DNA of 56,100 nt from Bradyrhizobium sp. CCH5-F6 (lineage in GTDB: Bacteria > Pseudomonadota > Alphaproteobacteria > Rhizobiales > Xanthobacteraceae). The position numbers and the translations under genes were made by a program. The notes under the pieces are model-generated. The model worked only from the letters and a program-made list of their open reading frames with translations, was not told where the DNA came from and made no database searches. Shown here piece after piece: positions 15,265 to 23,905 of the stretch; position 1 is the stretch's first letter; each line of letters opens with the position of its first letter. The stretch is from positions 1 to 56,100 of the forward strand of contig NZ_LSIC01000043.1 of the NCBI RefSeq assembly GCF_001556045.1, read 5' to 3'.

Positions 15265-16116
15265 TTACCTTGCGGCGGCTCCCGGCTTCCGCGATGGCCG
15301 CTCCGCGAGCGCAGCGGCCATCGCGGAGATCAGCGGACGCATGAAATACGCTTCATCCGCCGGCGAGACGTCCGTGCGCAGACCGTGCGCGGCGAGCTCG
15401 CCGGAGACCGCAGGTCCCACCGAGGCGATCAGCGTCCGCTCCAAGCCGCTGCGAAGGCGCGGCTCGCTGCCATGCGCTTTCGCGGCCTCGATCAGGCGGC
15501 GGACTTGGCCGAGATTGGTCAGTGCGATGGAATCGATCCGCCCCTCGGCCATGTCGTCGATGGCGGCGACGATGTTCGCATCCGCCGCCTTGGAATCGTA
15601 GACATAGGGCAGCACGCTATCGACGGCGGCGCCTTGCGCGGCGAGCGCGCCGGTCAGGGCGCTGTGGTCCTTGTCCGGATAGAGCTGGAGACCGAGGCGT
15701 CGTCCTTTCAGGTTGAGCCTGGCCAGCATCTCGATCACGCCGTCCGTGGTCGGCTTCTCCGTGGTCTGCTGTGCCTCGAGACCGATCTCGCGCAGCGCCT
15801 TGCCGGGCTTCGGGCCGCGGGTGAATTTTCGCGCTTTGGCGAGTGCCGCGACAAGGGCGGTGTCGAGCCCGCGGGCGCGGGCGAGCTTCATGATCCGGCG
15901 CAGGCCTTCGCCCGTCATCAGCACGAGATCGTCCAAGGGCTCGTCGATGGCACGGCGGATCCAGGCCTCCACCGGAGCCGGGTCCGGTGCATCATGGATG
16001 GTGAACATCGGGCACTGCACGACTTCGGCGCCTTGCTCGACCAGAAGCTTCGAAAACTGCGCCTCCTCCCGCGTCTCCAGGATTAAGATGCGGTAGCCGT
16101 TCAGGCGGTCGGCCAT
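15265..16116 (-). CDS. hemD: Uroporphyrinogen-III synthase
   Basis: A 283-residue HEM4-family protein. It would cyclise hydroxymethylbilane with D-ring inversion to uroporphyrinogen III, the branch-point step of haem, chlorophyll and cobalamin synthesis. It shows the two-domain pattern with ILILETREEAQFSKLLVEQGAEVVQCP at the start, DDLVLMTGEGLRRI, and later DSIALTNLGQVRRLIEAA and ASVGPAVSGELAAHGLRTDV. Family residues are few, so the call rests on overall pattern. The ATG at 16116 (MADRL) is preceded by GGAG; an ATG 13 codons upstream is possible. It is not with hemC, so it may instead be a HemD-like paralogue. It is divergent from purU. Confidence 0.8.
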   Translation of the reverse strand: MADRLNGYRILILETREEAQFSKLLVEQGAEVVQCPMFTIHDAPDPAPVEAWIRRAIDEPLDDLVLMTGEGLRRIMKLARARGLDTALVAALAKARKFTRGPKPGKALREIGLEAQQTTEKPTTDGVIEMLARLNLKGRRLGLQLYPDKDHSALTGALAAQGAAVDSVLPYVYDSKAADANIVAAIDDMAEGRIDSIALTNLGQVRRLIEAAKAHGSEPRLRSGLERTLIASVGPAVSGELAAHGLRTDVSPADEAYFMRPLISAMAAALAERPSRKPGAAAR

Positions 16117-16267
16117 GGGTATGCTCCGGTCAGACAATCGCAATCGTCCGTTCATCCTGACTCCGCGCGCGGGATTGGCGCAAGGGCGGGGTCGGTGCTA
16201 GAGCAGGGCGCAATCGCGGAGAGTTCCGCTGCCCAAACCTTCATCAAGAGCCATTGCTTAAAAGACC

Positions 16268-17131
16268 ATGCCCGACCATCAATATGTCCTGACCCTGTCC
16301 TGTCCGGATCGCCCCGGCATCGTCTCGGCGGTGTCGACGTTCCTTGCCCACAACGGACAGAACATCCTCGACGCTCAGCAGTTCGACGACGTCGAGACCA
16401 GGAAATTCTTCATGCGCGTGGTATTCACCGCGGCCGATCTCGCCGTGGAACTGTCGGCGCTCCAGACCGGCTTTGCCGCGATCGCCGAGCGTTTCGGCAT
16501 GGAATGGCAGATGCGCGACCGGGCTGCGCATCGCAAGGTGATGCTGCTGGTGTCGAAGTCCGACCATTGCCTGGTCGACATCCTCTATCGCTGGCGCACC
16601 GGCGAATTGCCGATGATTCCGACCGCGGTCGTCTCCAATCATCCGCGCGAGGTCTATGCCGGGCTCGATTTCGGCGGCATCCCGTTCCACCATCTGCCTG
16701 TCACCAAGGAGACCAAGCGCGAGCAGGAAGCGCAGATCATGGACCTCGTCGGCAAGACGAAGACCGATCTGGTGGTGCTCGCCCGCTACATGCAGATCCT
16801 GTCGGACGACCTGTCGGCAAAGCTGTCGGGGCGCTGCATCAACATCCACCACTCGTTCCTGCCGGGCTTCAAGGGCGCCAAGCCTTATCACCAGGCCCAT
16901 GAGCGCGGCGTCAAGCTGATCGGCGCGACCGCTCATTACGTAACGCGCGACCTCGACGAGGGCCCGATCATCGACCAGGACGTCGAGCGCATCAGCCATC
17001 GCGATACGCCCGAAGATCTGGTCCGCAAGGGCCGCGACATCGAGCGCCGCGTGCTGGCACGGGCCATGCGCTACCATCTCGACGACCGCGTCATCCTCAA
17101 CGGCCGCAAAACGGTGGTGTTCGTGGATTAG
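16268..17131 (+). CDS. purU: Formyltetrahydrofolate deformylase
   Basis: A 287-residue cytoplasmic enzyme that hydrolyses 10-formyl-THF to THF and formate, balancing one-carbon pools. It has an N-terminal ACT domain (residues 5-85, beginning [21 protein letters not shown]) and a C-terminal formyltransferase domain. Catalytic residues are visible as N192 and H194 in [14 protein letters not shown] and D230 in RDLDEGPI. Length matches the family. It starts 151 bases from hemD on the opposite strand. The presence of metK, ahcY and a methionine-synthase-like gene 6-12 kb away is thematically related but not an operon. Confidence 0.95.
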   Translation: MPDHQYVLTLSCPDRPGIVSAVSTFLAHNGQNILDAQQFDDVETRKFFMRVVFTAADLAVELSALQTGFAAIAERFGMEWQMRDRAAHRKVMLLVSKSDHCLVDILYRWRTGELPMIPTAVVSNHPREVYAGLDFGGIPFHHLPVTKETKREQEAQIMDLVGKTKTDLVVLARYMQILSDDLSAKLSGRCINIHHSFLPGFKGAKPYHQAHERGVKLIGATAHYVTRDLDEGPIIDQDVERISHRDTPEDLVRKGRDIERRVLARAMRYHLDDRVILNGRKTVVFVD

Positions 17132-17185
17132 TGAATGGGGAGTAGCGAATGGAAGAGGGTATATTCGCCATTCCCTATTCGCCCC

Positions 17186-17470
17186 TCAGCGTACCGCGCT
17201 CCCCGATGTCGTCCCCGTTGCACCCTTCTGGGCCTGCTCTTCCTTCTCGCGATCCGCGGCTGGCAGCAGGCGTTTGCGTTCGCGCTCCTTCATGTAAGCG
17301 TCGTATTGCGGCGTGCCCGGCCGCGGCGGGGCATCGGCCGGCAGGCCGCCGGCCCATTGCGGGACGTAGTCGCCCACGCCGGCCGAGAGCCTTTCGTTGA
17401 CAGTGCCGCAGCCGGCCAGCCCCGCAGCGAGTGCAACGAGGGCGAGGACGGAACGCAATGGCTTGGACAT
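17186..17470 (-). CDS. Small predicted lipoprotein
   Basis: A 94-residue protein with a signal peptide and lipobox: MSKPLRSVLALVALAAGLAGC, so lipidation at Cys21 is expected. The mature part has GTVNERLSAGVGDYVPQWAGGLP, then a Pro-rich stretch and a charged helix PQYDAYMKERERKRLLPAADREKEEQAQ. The family is unrecognised; similar short lipoproteins occur in bradyrhizobia. The ATG at 17470 is preferred because the signal peptide starts there. It converges on purU. Confidence 0.75.
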   Translation of the reverse strand: MSKPLRSVLALVALAAGLAGCGTVNERLSAGVGDYVPQWAGGLPADAPPRPGTPQYDAYMKERERKRLLPAADREKEEQAQKGATGTTSGSAVR

Positions 17471-17999
17471 TATGGGGGCGCGGGTTCGGTCGTTGGACGC
17501 CAGCCGATCTGGCGGGAGGAGACTAGCCTTCAACAAGGTAAAATAGGCTTATTCGAGGGCAGGTATTATATTGCCAGATTGCGGCCGGGCGAGACGCGCG
17601 GGTGTATAAATTCTCCAAAAGAATGGTGAAATCCTCCATCCACCCGATCCCTGGCATTTCTAGACTCGGGGCAAGGCTCGCGACAACATGGCTTGGTCCG
17701 CGGCGGGGTTTTCGTTGACAAGTCCATTCAATTTGTACATTCGTACAAATGAATGGGTCGCGGTGAGTTGTGGGTACCCGGACGTAAGCGCGGCACCGCG
17801 TCCGGTCGATCGGTCTACGGACCACTCGGGTTGCGCCGAAGGGCCGCCGAACGTCCGATTGACAAGCAGGGCGCGAAAGACGCCCATGTGGCGCCCGAGA
17901 GCACTCGCGCGCGGTCTGAGGTCAAGGGTCTAAAGTCAAGGAAGGGCCGGGCACTCGGTCCAGGGCACAAGAGTCAGGAATGAAGGGGAGGGACATCGG
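17471..17999. promoter_or_regulatory. 529-base non-coding upstream region of second liv operon
   Basis: No convincing coding frame. The part from 17537 to 17680 is unusually AT-rich for this genome (AAAATAGGCTTATT, TATTATATTGCC, GTATAAATTC). It should contain the promoters of the leftward lipoprotein and the rightward importer operon. A clear -35-like hexamer and palindrome are listed separately at 17715-17756. GGGAGG lies 12 bases before the ATG at 18000. Confidence 0.45.
17715..17756 (+). promoter_or_regulatory. Promoter-like TTGACA overlapping an operator-like dyad
   Basis: TTGACA at 17715-17720 is a perfect -35 hexamer. It is followed by a dyad: CCATTC (17724-17729), bulged A, ATTTGTAC (17731-17738), loop ATTC, GTACAAAT (17743-17750), GAATGG (17751-17756). 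The inner arms are an exact 8-bp inverted repeat. TACATT at 17736 could act as -10 although the spacing is short (15). A repressor bound here would block the promoter; TetR-type regulators often use such sites. No regulator gene is adjacent. Confidence 0.5.
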
Positions 18000-19190
18000 A
18001 TGTTCGAACGCAAACAACTGTCGCATAAGGCGACTTGGGCCGCTGCCGTTGCAGCCATTGCAGGCCTCGCTGGTCTCGCGCCTGCGATGGCCCAGGACAG
18101 CGTCAAGATCGGTCTGATCCTGCCGATGACCGGCGGCCAGGCCTCGACCGGCAAGCAGATCGAGAACGCGATCAAGCTCTACATGCAGCAGAAGGGCGAC
18201 ACCGTCGCCGGCAAGAAAATCGAGATCATCCTCAAGGACGACGCTGCGATCCCCGACAAGACCAAGACAGCCGCACAGGAGCTGATCGTCAACGACAAGG
18301 TCAACTTCATCGCCGGCTTCGGCGTGACGCCGGCCGCACTGGCCGCCGCGCCGCTCGCCACGCAGGCCAAGATTCCGGAAATCGTGATGGCAGCGGGCAC
18401 TTCCATCATCACCGAGCGCTCGCCCTATATCGTGCGCACCAGCTTCACGCTGGCGCAGTCCTCGACGATCATCGGCGACTGGGCCGTCAAGAACGGCATC
18501 AAGAAGGTCGCGACCCTGACTTCGGACTACGCGCCGGGCAATGACGCGCTCAACTTCTTCAAGCAGCATTTCACGGCCGGCGGCGGCGAGGTGGTCGAAG
18601 AAGTCAAGGTCCCCTTGCAAAATCCCGACTTCGCGCCGTTCCTCCAGCGCATGAAGGACGCCAAGCCTGATGCGATCTTCGTGTTCGTGCCGGCCGGCCA
18701 GGGCGGCAACTTCATGAAGCAATATGCCGAGCGCGGCCTCGACAAGGCCGGCATCAAGGTGATCGGGCCGGGCGACGTCACCGACGACGACCTGCTCAAC
18801 AACATGGGCGATGCGGTGCTCGGCACCGTCACTGCGCATCTCTACTCCGCGGCACATCCCTCGCAGATGAACAAGGATTTCGTCGCGGCCTACAAGAAGG
18901 CCTTCGGCAACCGTCCGGGCTTCATGGCCGTGGGCGGCTATGACGGCATCCACCTGATCTACGAGGCGCTGAAGAAGACGGGTGGGGACACCAACGGCGA
19001 CAAGCTGATCGAAGCCATGAAGGGCCAGAAGTGGGAGAGCCCGCGCGGCCCGATCTCGATCGATCCCGAGACCCGCGACATCGTGCAGAACATCTACATC
19101 CGCAAGGTCGAGAAGGTCGACGGCGAGCTCTATAACGTCGAGTTCGCAACCTTCGAAGCCGTCAAGGACCTCGGCAAGACGAAGAAGTGA
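18000..19190 (+). CDS. ABC transporter periplasmic substrate-binding protein (LIV-like)
   Basis: A 396-residue secreted binding protein, first gene of the rightward importer operon. It has a signal peptide through about residue 31 (ending GLAPAMA), then QDSVKIGLILPMTGGQASTGKQ, the standard Peripla_BP_6 opening with the ligand-contacting loop. AGTSIITERSPYIVRTSFT and PGNDALNFFKQHF fit the second lobe. The start is supported by GGGAGG 12 bases upstream. A 209-base spacer with hairpin repeats separates it from LivH, which could let the binding protein accumulate in excess. The ligand is unknown. Confidence 0.93.
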   Translation: MFERKQLSHKATWAAAVAAIAGLAGLAPAMAQDSVKIGLILPMTGGQASTGKQIENAIKLYMQQKGDTVAGKKIEIILKDDAAIPDKTKTAAQELIVNDKVNFIAGFGVTPAALAAAPLATQAKIPEIVMAAGTSIITERSPYIVRTSFTLAQSSTIIGDWAVKNGIKKVATLTSDYAPGNDALNFFKQHFTAGGGEVVEEVKVPLQNPDFAPFLQRMKDAKPDAIFVFVPAGQGGNFMKQYAERGLDKAGIKVIGPGDVTDDDLLNNMGDAVLGTVTAHLYSAAHPSQMNKDFVAAYKKAFGNRPGFMAVGGYDGIHLIYEALKKTGGDTNGDKLIEAMKGQKWESPRGPISIDPETRDIVQNIYIRKVEKVDGELYNVEFATFEAVKDLGKTKK

Positions 19191-19202
19191 CGCGCTCTTC
19201 CA

Positions 19203-19226
19203 ACCTCTCCCGCTTGCGGGAGAGGT
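19203..19226. repeat. Dispersed hairpin, copy 1
   Basis: ACCTCTCCCGC (19203-19213), TT, GCGGGAGAGGT (19216-19226): an exact 11-bp stem just after the binding-protein stop. Further homology with the copy at 56046 continues into GCGGGTGAGGG-type sequence. It probably also acts as a 3' stabiliser or partial terminator for the binding-protein message. Confidence 0.9.
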
Positions 19227-19322
19227 CGGCGTGACCGGGCGATGCAAAGCATCGTCCCGCGCGCCGGGTGAGGGTTCTCTCAATGCGGGGATTGTCCCGT
19301 TGCGGAGATACCCTCTCCCGAA

Positions 19323-19346
19323 CCCTCTCCCGCAAGCGGGAGAGGG
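19323..19346. repeat. Dispersed hairpin, copy 2
   Basis: CCCTCTCCCGC (19323-19333), AA, GCGGGAGAGGG (19336-19346): an exact 11-bp stem of the same family as 19203 and 56046. Together with the first hairpin and GATGC-AAA-GCATC between them, most of the 209-base gap before LivH is foldable repeat DNA. Confidence 0.88.
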
Positions 19347-19399
19347 AGCACAGCAGCCCGCTCCGCTAGACCAAATTGTCTGGACAACGACCCGCCCCG

Positions 19400-20269
19400 A
19401 TGACCGCAATCCTCACCAACCTGTTCGACGGCGTCGCCTACGGCATGCTGCTGTTCGTGCTCGCCTGCGGGCTCGCGGTCACGCTCGGCCTGATGAACTT
19501 CGTCAATCTCGCCCACGGCGCCTTCGCCATGGCCGGCGGCTATGTCTGCATGGTGCTGGTCAACCGGATGGGCTGGCCGTTCTTCGCCGCGCTGCCGCTC
19601 GCTTTCGTCTCGTCGGCCGCGATCGGCATTCTGCTTGAGCGCACGCTGTATCGCCATCTCTATGCGCGCAGTCATCTCGACCAAGTTCTGTTCACGATCG
19701 GTCTGACCTTCATGTCGGTCGCCGCCGTGGACTACATCCAGGGCTCCTCGCGGGTGTTCATCAACCTGCCGGCCGCGCTCCAGGGTCAGTTCGACGTGTT
19801 CGGGGTCGGCATCGGCCGCTACAGGTTGATGATCATCGTGATCTGCGGCCTGCTCACCATTGCGCTTCAGATGGTGCTGGCCAAGACGCGTTTCGGCAGC
19901 CGCCTTCGCGCCGCGGTCGACGATCCGCGCGCCGCCAGCGGCCTCGGCATCAACGTGCCGCAGGTGTTCGCCTTCACCTTCGCATTCGGATGCGGGCTCG
20001 CCGGCCTCGGCGGCGCGCTCAGCGCCGAGATCCTCGGCCTCGACCCGTATTTCCCGCTGAAGTTCATGATCTACTTTCTGATCGTGGTCACCGTCGGCGG
20101 CTCGTCCTCGATCACCGGCCCGTTCCTGGCCTCGCTCCTGCTCGGCATCGGTGACGTCGCCGGCAAATATTACGTGCCGAAGATGGGCCCCTTCGTGATC
20201 TACACCATCATGATCGTGATCCTGATCTGGCGCCCGAACGGCCTGTTCGGCCGCACGGCCGCGCGTTGA
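19400..20269 (+). CDS. LivH-type ABC transporter permease
   Basis: A 289-residue inner-membrane permease. LivH features are LFDGVAYGMLLFVLACGLAVTLGLMNFVNLAHGAFAMAGGY at the start, GSRLRAAVDDPRAASGLGINV as the coupling region, and a closing YTIMIVILIWRPNGLFG. The ATG at 19400 fits the LivH N-terminus; a TTG eight codons upstream is less likely. The LivM gene starts 9 bases after the stop. Membrane partner of LivM. Confidence 0.93.
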   Translation: MTAILTNLFDGVAYGMLLFVLACGLAVTLGLMNFVNLAHGAFAMAGGYVCMVLVNRMGWPFFAALPLAFVSSAAIGILLERTLYRHLYARSHLDQVLFTIGLTFMSVAAVDYIQGSSRVFINLPAALQGQFDVFGVGIGRYRLMIIVICGLLTIALQMVLAKTRFGSRLRAAVDDPRAASGLGINVPQVFAFTFAFGCGLAGLGGALSAEILGLDPYFPLKFMIYFLIVVTVGGSSSITGPFLASLLLGIGDVAGKYYVPKMGPFVIYTIMIVILIWRPNGLFGRTAAR

Positions 20270-20277
20270 GAACGCCG

Positions 20278-21306
20278 ATGAGCGCTGCTTCCGAGGTCGG
20301 CTATCATGCTCAGCGCCAGGCGCGCTGGCACTACGGCGAAATCGCGTTCTGGCTCATCGTGCTGGCCTGCGGCTTCGCATTTCCCTCGCGCTACCTGATC
20401 ATGACCGACATCCTGCGGCTGGCGCTGTTCGCGATGTCGCTCGATCTCATCCTCGGCTATGCCGGCATCGTCTCGCTGGGCCACGCGGCGTTCTTCGGCG
20501 TTGGCGCCTATGCGGCGGGACTGCTTGCCTTGCACGGCATCGTCACCGAGCCCGTGCTGGCGCTGATCGTCGCCGGCCTCGCCGCGATGGTGCTGGGCTT
20601 TGCCACCAGCTTCCTGGTGATCCGCGGCGTCGACCTGACGCGCCTGATGGTCACGCTCGGCATCGCGCTTCTGCTGGAAGCGCTCGCCGAGCGCTTTTCC
20701 AACATCACCGGCGGCACCGACGGCCTGCAGGGCATCGAGATGCAGCCCATCTTAGGCACGATTCCGTTCGACATGTTCGGCAAGGCCGGTTTCTTCTATT
20801 CGCTGGCTGTCCTGTTCCTGTTGTTCCTGTTCGCGCGCCGCGTCGTGCACTCGCCGTTCGGCCTGTCCCTGCGCGCGATCAAGAACAATCCGCTCCGGGC
20901 CGCCGCCATCGGCATTCCGGTCAACCGTCGGCTGATCGCGATCTACACGCTCGCGGCGTTCTATGCCGGCATTGCAGGCGCGCTGTTCACCCAGACTACC
21001 GCGATCGCCTCGCTCGACGTGTTCGCCTTCGAGCGATCGGCCGATCTGATGCTGGTGCTCGTCATCGGCGGCACCGGGTATCTCTATGGCGGGCTGATCG
21101 GCGCGGTCGTGTTCCGCCTGCTGCAGGAATTGTTCTCGACCATCACCCCGCAATATTGGCAGTTCTGGATCGGCCTCGTGCTGGTCGTGATCGTGCTGGT
21201 CGGCCGCGAGCGCCTGCACCGCTGGGTGCTCTATGTGCCGAATCTGGTGATCAAGCAGGTCGCCGGGCGCAAGGCCGTGGTCGCCGTGCCGGAGAGCGAT
21301 GCATGA
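20278..21306 (+). CDS. LivM-type ABC transporter permease
   Basis: A 342-residue inner-membrane permease with about ten hydrophobic segments. LDLILGYAGIVSLGHAAFFGVGAYAAGLL is the LivM signature and SPFGLSLRAIKNNPLRAAAIGI the coupling region. The ATG at 20278 (MSAASEVGYHAQ) is chosen over a TTG overlapping the LivH stop. Its stop overlaps the ATG of LivG (ATGA at 21303-21306), so translation is coupled. Confidence 0.93.
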   Translation: MSAASEVGYHAQRQARWHYGEIAFWLIVLACGFAFPSRYLIMTDILRLALFAMSLDLILGYAGIVSLGHAAFFGVGAYAAGLLALHGIVTEPVLALIVAGLAAMVLGFATSFLVIRGVDLTRLMVTLGIALLLEALAERFSNITGGTDGLQGIEMQPILGTIPFDMFGKAGFFYSLAVLFLLFLFARRVVHSPFGLSLRAIKNNPLRAAAIGIPVNRRLIAIYTLAAFYAGIAGALFTQTTAIASLDVFAFERSADLMLVLVIGGTGYLYGGLIGAVVFRLLQELFSTITPQYWQFWIGLVLVVIVLVGRERLHRWVLYVPNLVIKQVAGRKAVVAVPESDA

Positions 21307-22058
21307 CCATCGTGCTCGAAACGAAGAACCTCGAAAAGCAGTTCGGCGGCCTCCGCGTCACCCGCGATCTGTCGCTGAAGGTCGAGCAGGGCGCCCGCCA
21401 CGCGCTGATCGGCCCGAACGGCGCCGGCAAGACCACCGTCATCAACCAGCTCACCGGGGTGCTCAAGCCGAACTCCGGCCGCATCCTGCTCGAAGGCCAG
21501 GACATCACCGACTTGCCCGTGCACAAGCGCGTGCTGCGCGGGCTGTCGCGCACCTTCCAGATCAACCAGCTCTATCCCGACCTGACCCCGCTCGAGACCA
21601 TCGGCCTTGCCGTCTCCGAGCGCCTCGGCCATGGCGGCGACTGGTGGCGGCGCATGGGCACGCGCAATGACGTCAATGACGAGCTTGCCGATCTGCTGAC
21701 GCGCTTCCACCTTCTCGACGTCATGAACGAGCAGACTGTGACGCTGCCTTACGGCAAGCAGCGCCTGCTCGAGATCGCTGTCGCCATCGCCGCCAAGCCG
21801 CGCGTGCTGCTGCTGGACGAGCCCGCCGCCGGCGTGCCCGAGAGCGAGCGCCACGACATTCTGGCGGTGGTCGGCGCGCTGCCGCGGGACGTCACCGTGC
21901 TCCTGATCGAGCACGACATGGACCTCGTGTTCTCCTTTGCCGACCGCATCTCGGTGCTGGTCTCGGGCGCGCTGCTCACCGAAGGGGCGCCCGAGCAGGT
22001 CGCGCGCGACCCGCAGGTGAAGGCGGTTTATCTCGGCGAGGAGCCGGTCAATGTCTGA
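21303..22058 (+). CDS. LivG-type ABC transporter ATPase
   Basis: A 251-residue ATPase. Walker A GPNGAGKTT is at 37-45, the signature is LPYGKQRLLEIAVAI, and Walker B is RVLLLDEPAAGVP. The signature has Pro in place of the usual Ser after Leu. It overlaps LivM by 4 bases and LivF by 8, a tight operon. It energises the importer together with LivF. Confidence 0.93.
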   Translation: MTIVLETKNLEKQFGGLRVTRDLSLKVEQGARHALIGPNGAGKTTVINQLTGVLKPNSGRILLEGQDITDLPVHKRVLRGLSRTFQINQLYPDLTPLETIGLAVSERLGHGGDWWRRMGTRNDVNDELADLLTRFHLLDVMNEQTVTLPYGKQRLLEIAVAIAAKPRVLLLDEPAAGVPESERHDILAVVGALPRDVTVLLIEHDMDLVFSFADRISVLVSGALLTEGAPEQVARDPQVKAVYLGEEPVNV

Positions 22059-22767
22059 CTTGCTCGCAATCGAGTCACTTCGTGCCGGCTATGGCGAGGC
22101 TGTGGTCCTGCCCAACATGTCCTTGCGCCTCGCCGAAGGACAGGTGCTGGCGCTGCTCGGCCGTAACGGCACCGGCAAGACCACGCTGATCAATTCCATC
22201 GTGGGCGTCACCCGCCGCTTCGCAGGCAGTGTCACGCTCGCCGGCACCGACGTCACGATGCTGCGTCCCGACCAGCGGGCACGTGCCGGCATCGGCTGGG
22301 TGCCGCAGGAGCGCAACATCTTCCGCTCGCTGACGGTGGAAGAGAACATGACCGCGGTGGCGCAGCCCGGCCCCTGGACGGTCGAGAAGGTCTACGAGAT
22401 GTTCCCGCGGCTGAAGGAGAGGCGAAGCAATTTCGGCAACCAGCTCTCCGGCGGCGAGCAGCAGATGCTGGCGATCGGCCGTGCGCTGACGCTGAACCCG
22501 AAAGTCCTGCTGCTGGACGAGCCGACCGAAGGCCTTGCCCCCATCATCGTCGAGGAGTTGCTGAAGGCGATCGGGACCATCACCCGGGCGGGCGGCATCT
22601 GCTCGATCATCGTCGAACAGAATGCCCAAAAGATTCTGGGGCTGGCCGACCGCGTTGTGATATTGGAGCGCGGAACGATCGTCCACGACGCCCCGAGCGC
22701 CGCGCTGAAGTCCGACCCATCGGTCCTCGAGCGCCACCTCGGCGTCGCAGGGGCGGCGGCCCACTAG
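22051..22767 (+). CDS. LivF-type ABC transporter ATPase
   Basis: A 238-residue ATPase of usual LivF length. Walker A GRNGTGKTT is at 37-45, signature LSGGEQQMLAIGRAL follows in the middle of the protein, Walker B is VLLLDEPTEGLAP, and IIVEQNAQKIL is the LivF-type C-terminal switch. It overlaps the LivG end by 8 bases. The methionine-synthase-like gene starts 19 bases downstream and is probably co-transcribed. Confidence 0.94.
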   Translation: MSDLLAIESLRAGYGEAVVLPNMSLRLAEGQVLALLGRNGTGKTTLINSIVGVTRRFAGSVTLAGTDVTMLRPDQRARAGIGWVPQERNIFRSLTVEENMTAVAQPGPWTVEKVYEMFPRLKERRSNFGNQLSGGEQQMLAIGRALTLNPKVLLLDEPTEGLAPIIVEELLKAIGTITRAGGICSIIVEQNAQKILGLADRVVILERGTIVHDAPSAALKSDPSVLERHLGVAGAAAH

Positions 22768-22786
22768 AACATCTCGGGAGTAACAC

Positions 22787-23905
22787 ATGCAGCGAACCAA
22801 AGCCCCCTTCCGCGCCGACGAGGTCGGCAGCCTCCTGCGTCCGGCCAAGATCAAGGAAGCCCGTGCCAGGCTGGAGAAGGGCGAGATCTCCGCCGACGAT
22901 CTGCGCAAGATCGAGGACATGGAGATCGAGAAGGTCGTGCACAAGCAGGCCTCGATCGGGCTGAAGCTGGCAACCGACGGCGAATTCCGCCGCTCCTGGT
23001 GGCATTTCGACTTCCTGGCCAAGCTCACCGGCTGCGAGCTGTTCCACCCCGACACCGGCATTCAGTTTGCGGGCGTGCAGACCCGTCACGACGCGGTGCG
23101 CGTGATCGGCAAGCTCGATTTCCCCGACGACCACCCGATGCTGGACCACTTCCGCTTCCTGAAGAAATGCGCCGATCAGGCCCACGTCACCGCCAAGATG
23201 ACGATCCCGTCGCCCGCGGTGCTGCATTTCCGCGGCGGCCGCAAGTCGATCTCCAAGGACGTCTATCCCGATCTCGAAGCGTTCTATGAGGATCTCGGCA
23301 AGACCTATCGCAAGGCGGTGAAGGCCTTCTATGATGCCGGCTGCCGCTATCTCCAGTTCGACGACACCGTCTGGGCCTATCTCTGCTCGCAGGACGAATT
23401 GCAGAAGGCGCGCGAGCGCGGCGACAATCCCGACGGCCTCCAGCAGATCTATGCCCGCGTGATCAACTACGCGCTGGCCGAGAAGCCCGTCGACATGGTG
23501 GTGACGACGCATGTCTGCCGCGGCAATTTCCGCTCGACCTGGATCTCGTCGGGCGGCTACGAGCCGGTCGCCGAAACCATGCTCGCCGGCACCAATTACG
23601 ACGGCTATTTCCTCGAATACGACAGCGACCGCGCCGGCGGCTTCGAGCCGCTGCGTTTCCTGCCCAAGGGCAACAAGATCGTCGTGGTCGGCGTCATCAC
23701 CTCCAAGTTCGGCGAGCTCGAGAAGAAGGACGACATCAAGCGCCGCCTGGAAGAAGCCGCCAAGTTCGCTCCCCTGGAGCAGCTCGCACTCTCTCCGCAA
23801 TGCGGGTTTGCCTCGACGGAAGAGGGCAACGTCCTCTCCGAGGAGGAGCAATGGGCCAAGCTCAGCCTGGCGGTGGAGATCGCCAAGGAAGTGTGGGGTA
23901 ACTGA
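22787..23905 (+). CDS. Stand-alone MetE C-domain-like (methionine synthase II family) protein
   Basis: A 372-residue single-domain protein related to the catalytic half of cobalamin-independent methionine synthase, which moves a methyl group onto a thiol bound to zinc. All four zinc ligands are present: H242 and C244 in THVCRGN, E277 in YFLEYDSDRAG, C339 in SPQCGFAS. The N-terminal barrel found in full MetE (about 750 residues) is absent. GGGAG precedes the ATG. It is the last gene of a liv-type importer operon, so the methyl donor or acceptor may be the imported compound. Folate-independent synthases and alkyl-thiol or epoxide-coenzyme-M-type transferases share this fold; true methionine synthesis is unproven. 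Confidence 0.88.
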   Translation: MQRTKAPFRADEVGSLLRPAKIKEARARLEKGEISADDLRKIEDMEIEKVVHKQASIGLKLATDGEFRRSWWHFDFLAKLTGCELFHPDTGIQFAGVQTRHDAVRVIGKLDFPDDHPMLDHFRFLKKCADQAHVTAKMTIPSPAVLHFRGGRKSISKDVYPDLEAFYEDLGKTYRKAVKAFYDAGCRYLQFDDTVWAYLCSQDELQKARERGDNPDGLQQIYARVINYALAEKPVDMVVTTHVCRGNFRSTWISSGGYEPVAETMLAGTNYDGYFLEYDSDRAGGFEPLRFLPKGNKIVVVGVITSKFGELEKKDDIKRRLEEAAKFAPLEQLALSPQCGFASTEEGNVLSEEEQWAKLSLAVEIAKEVWGN

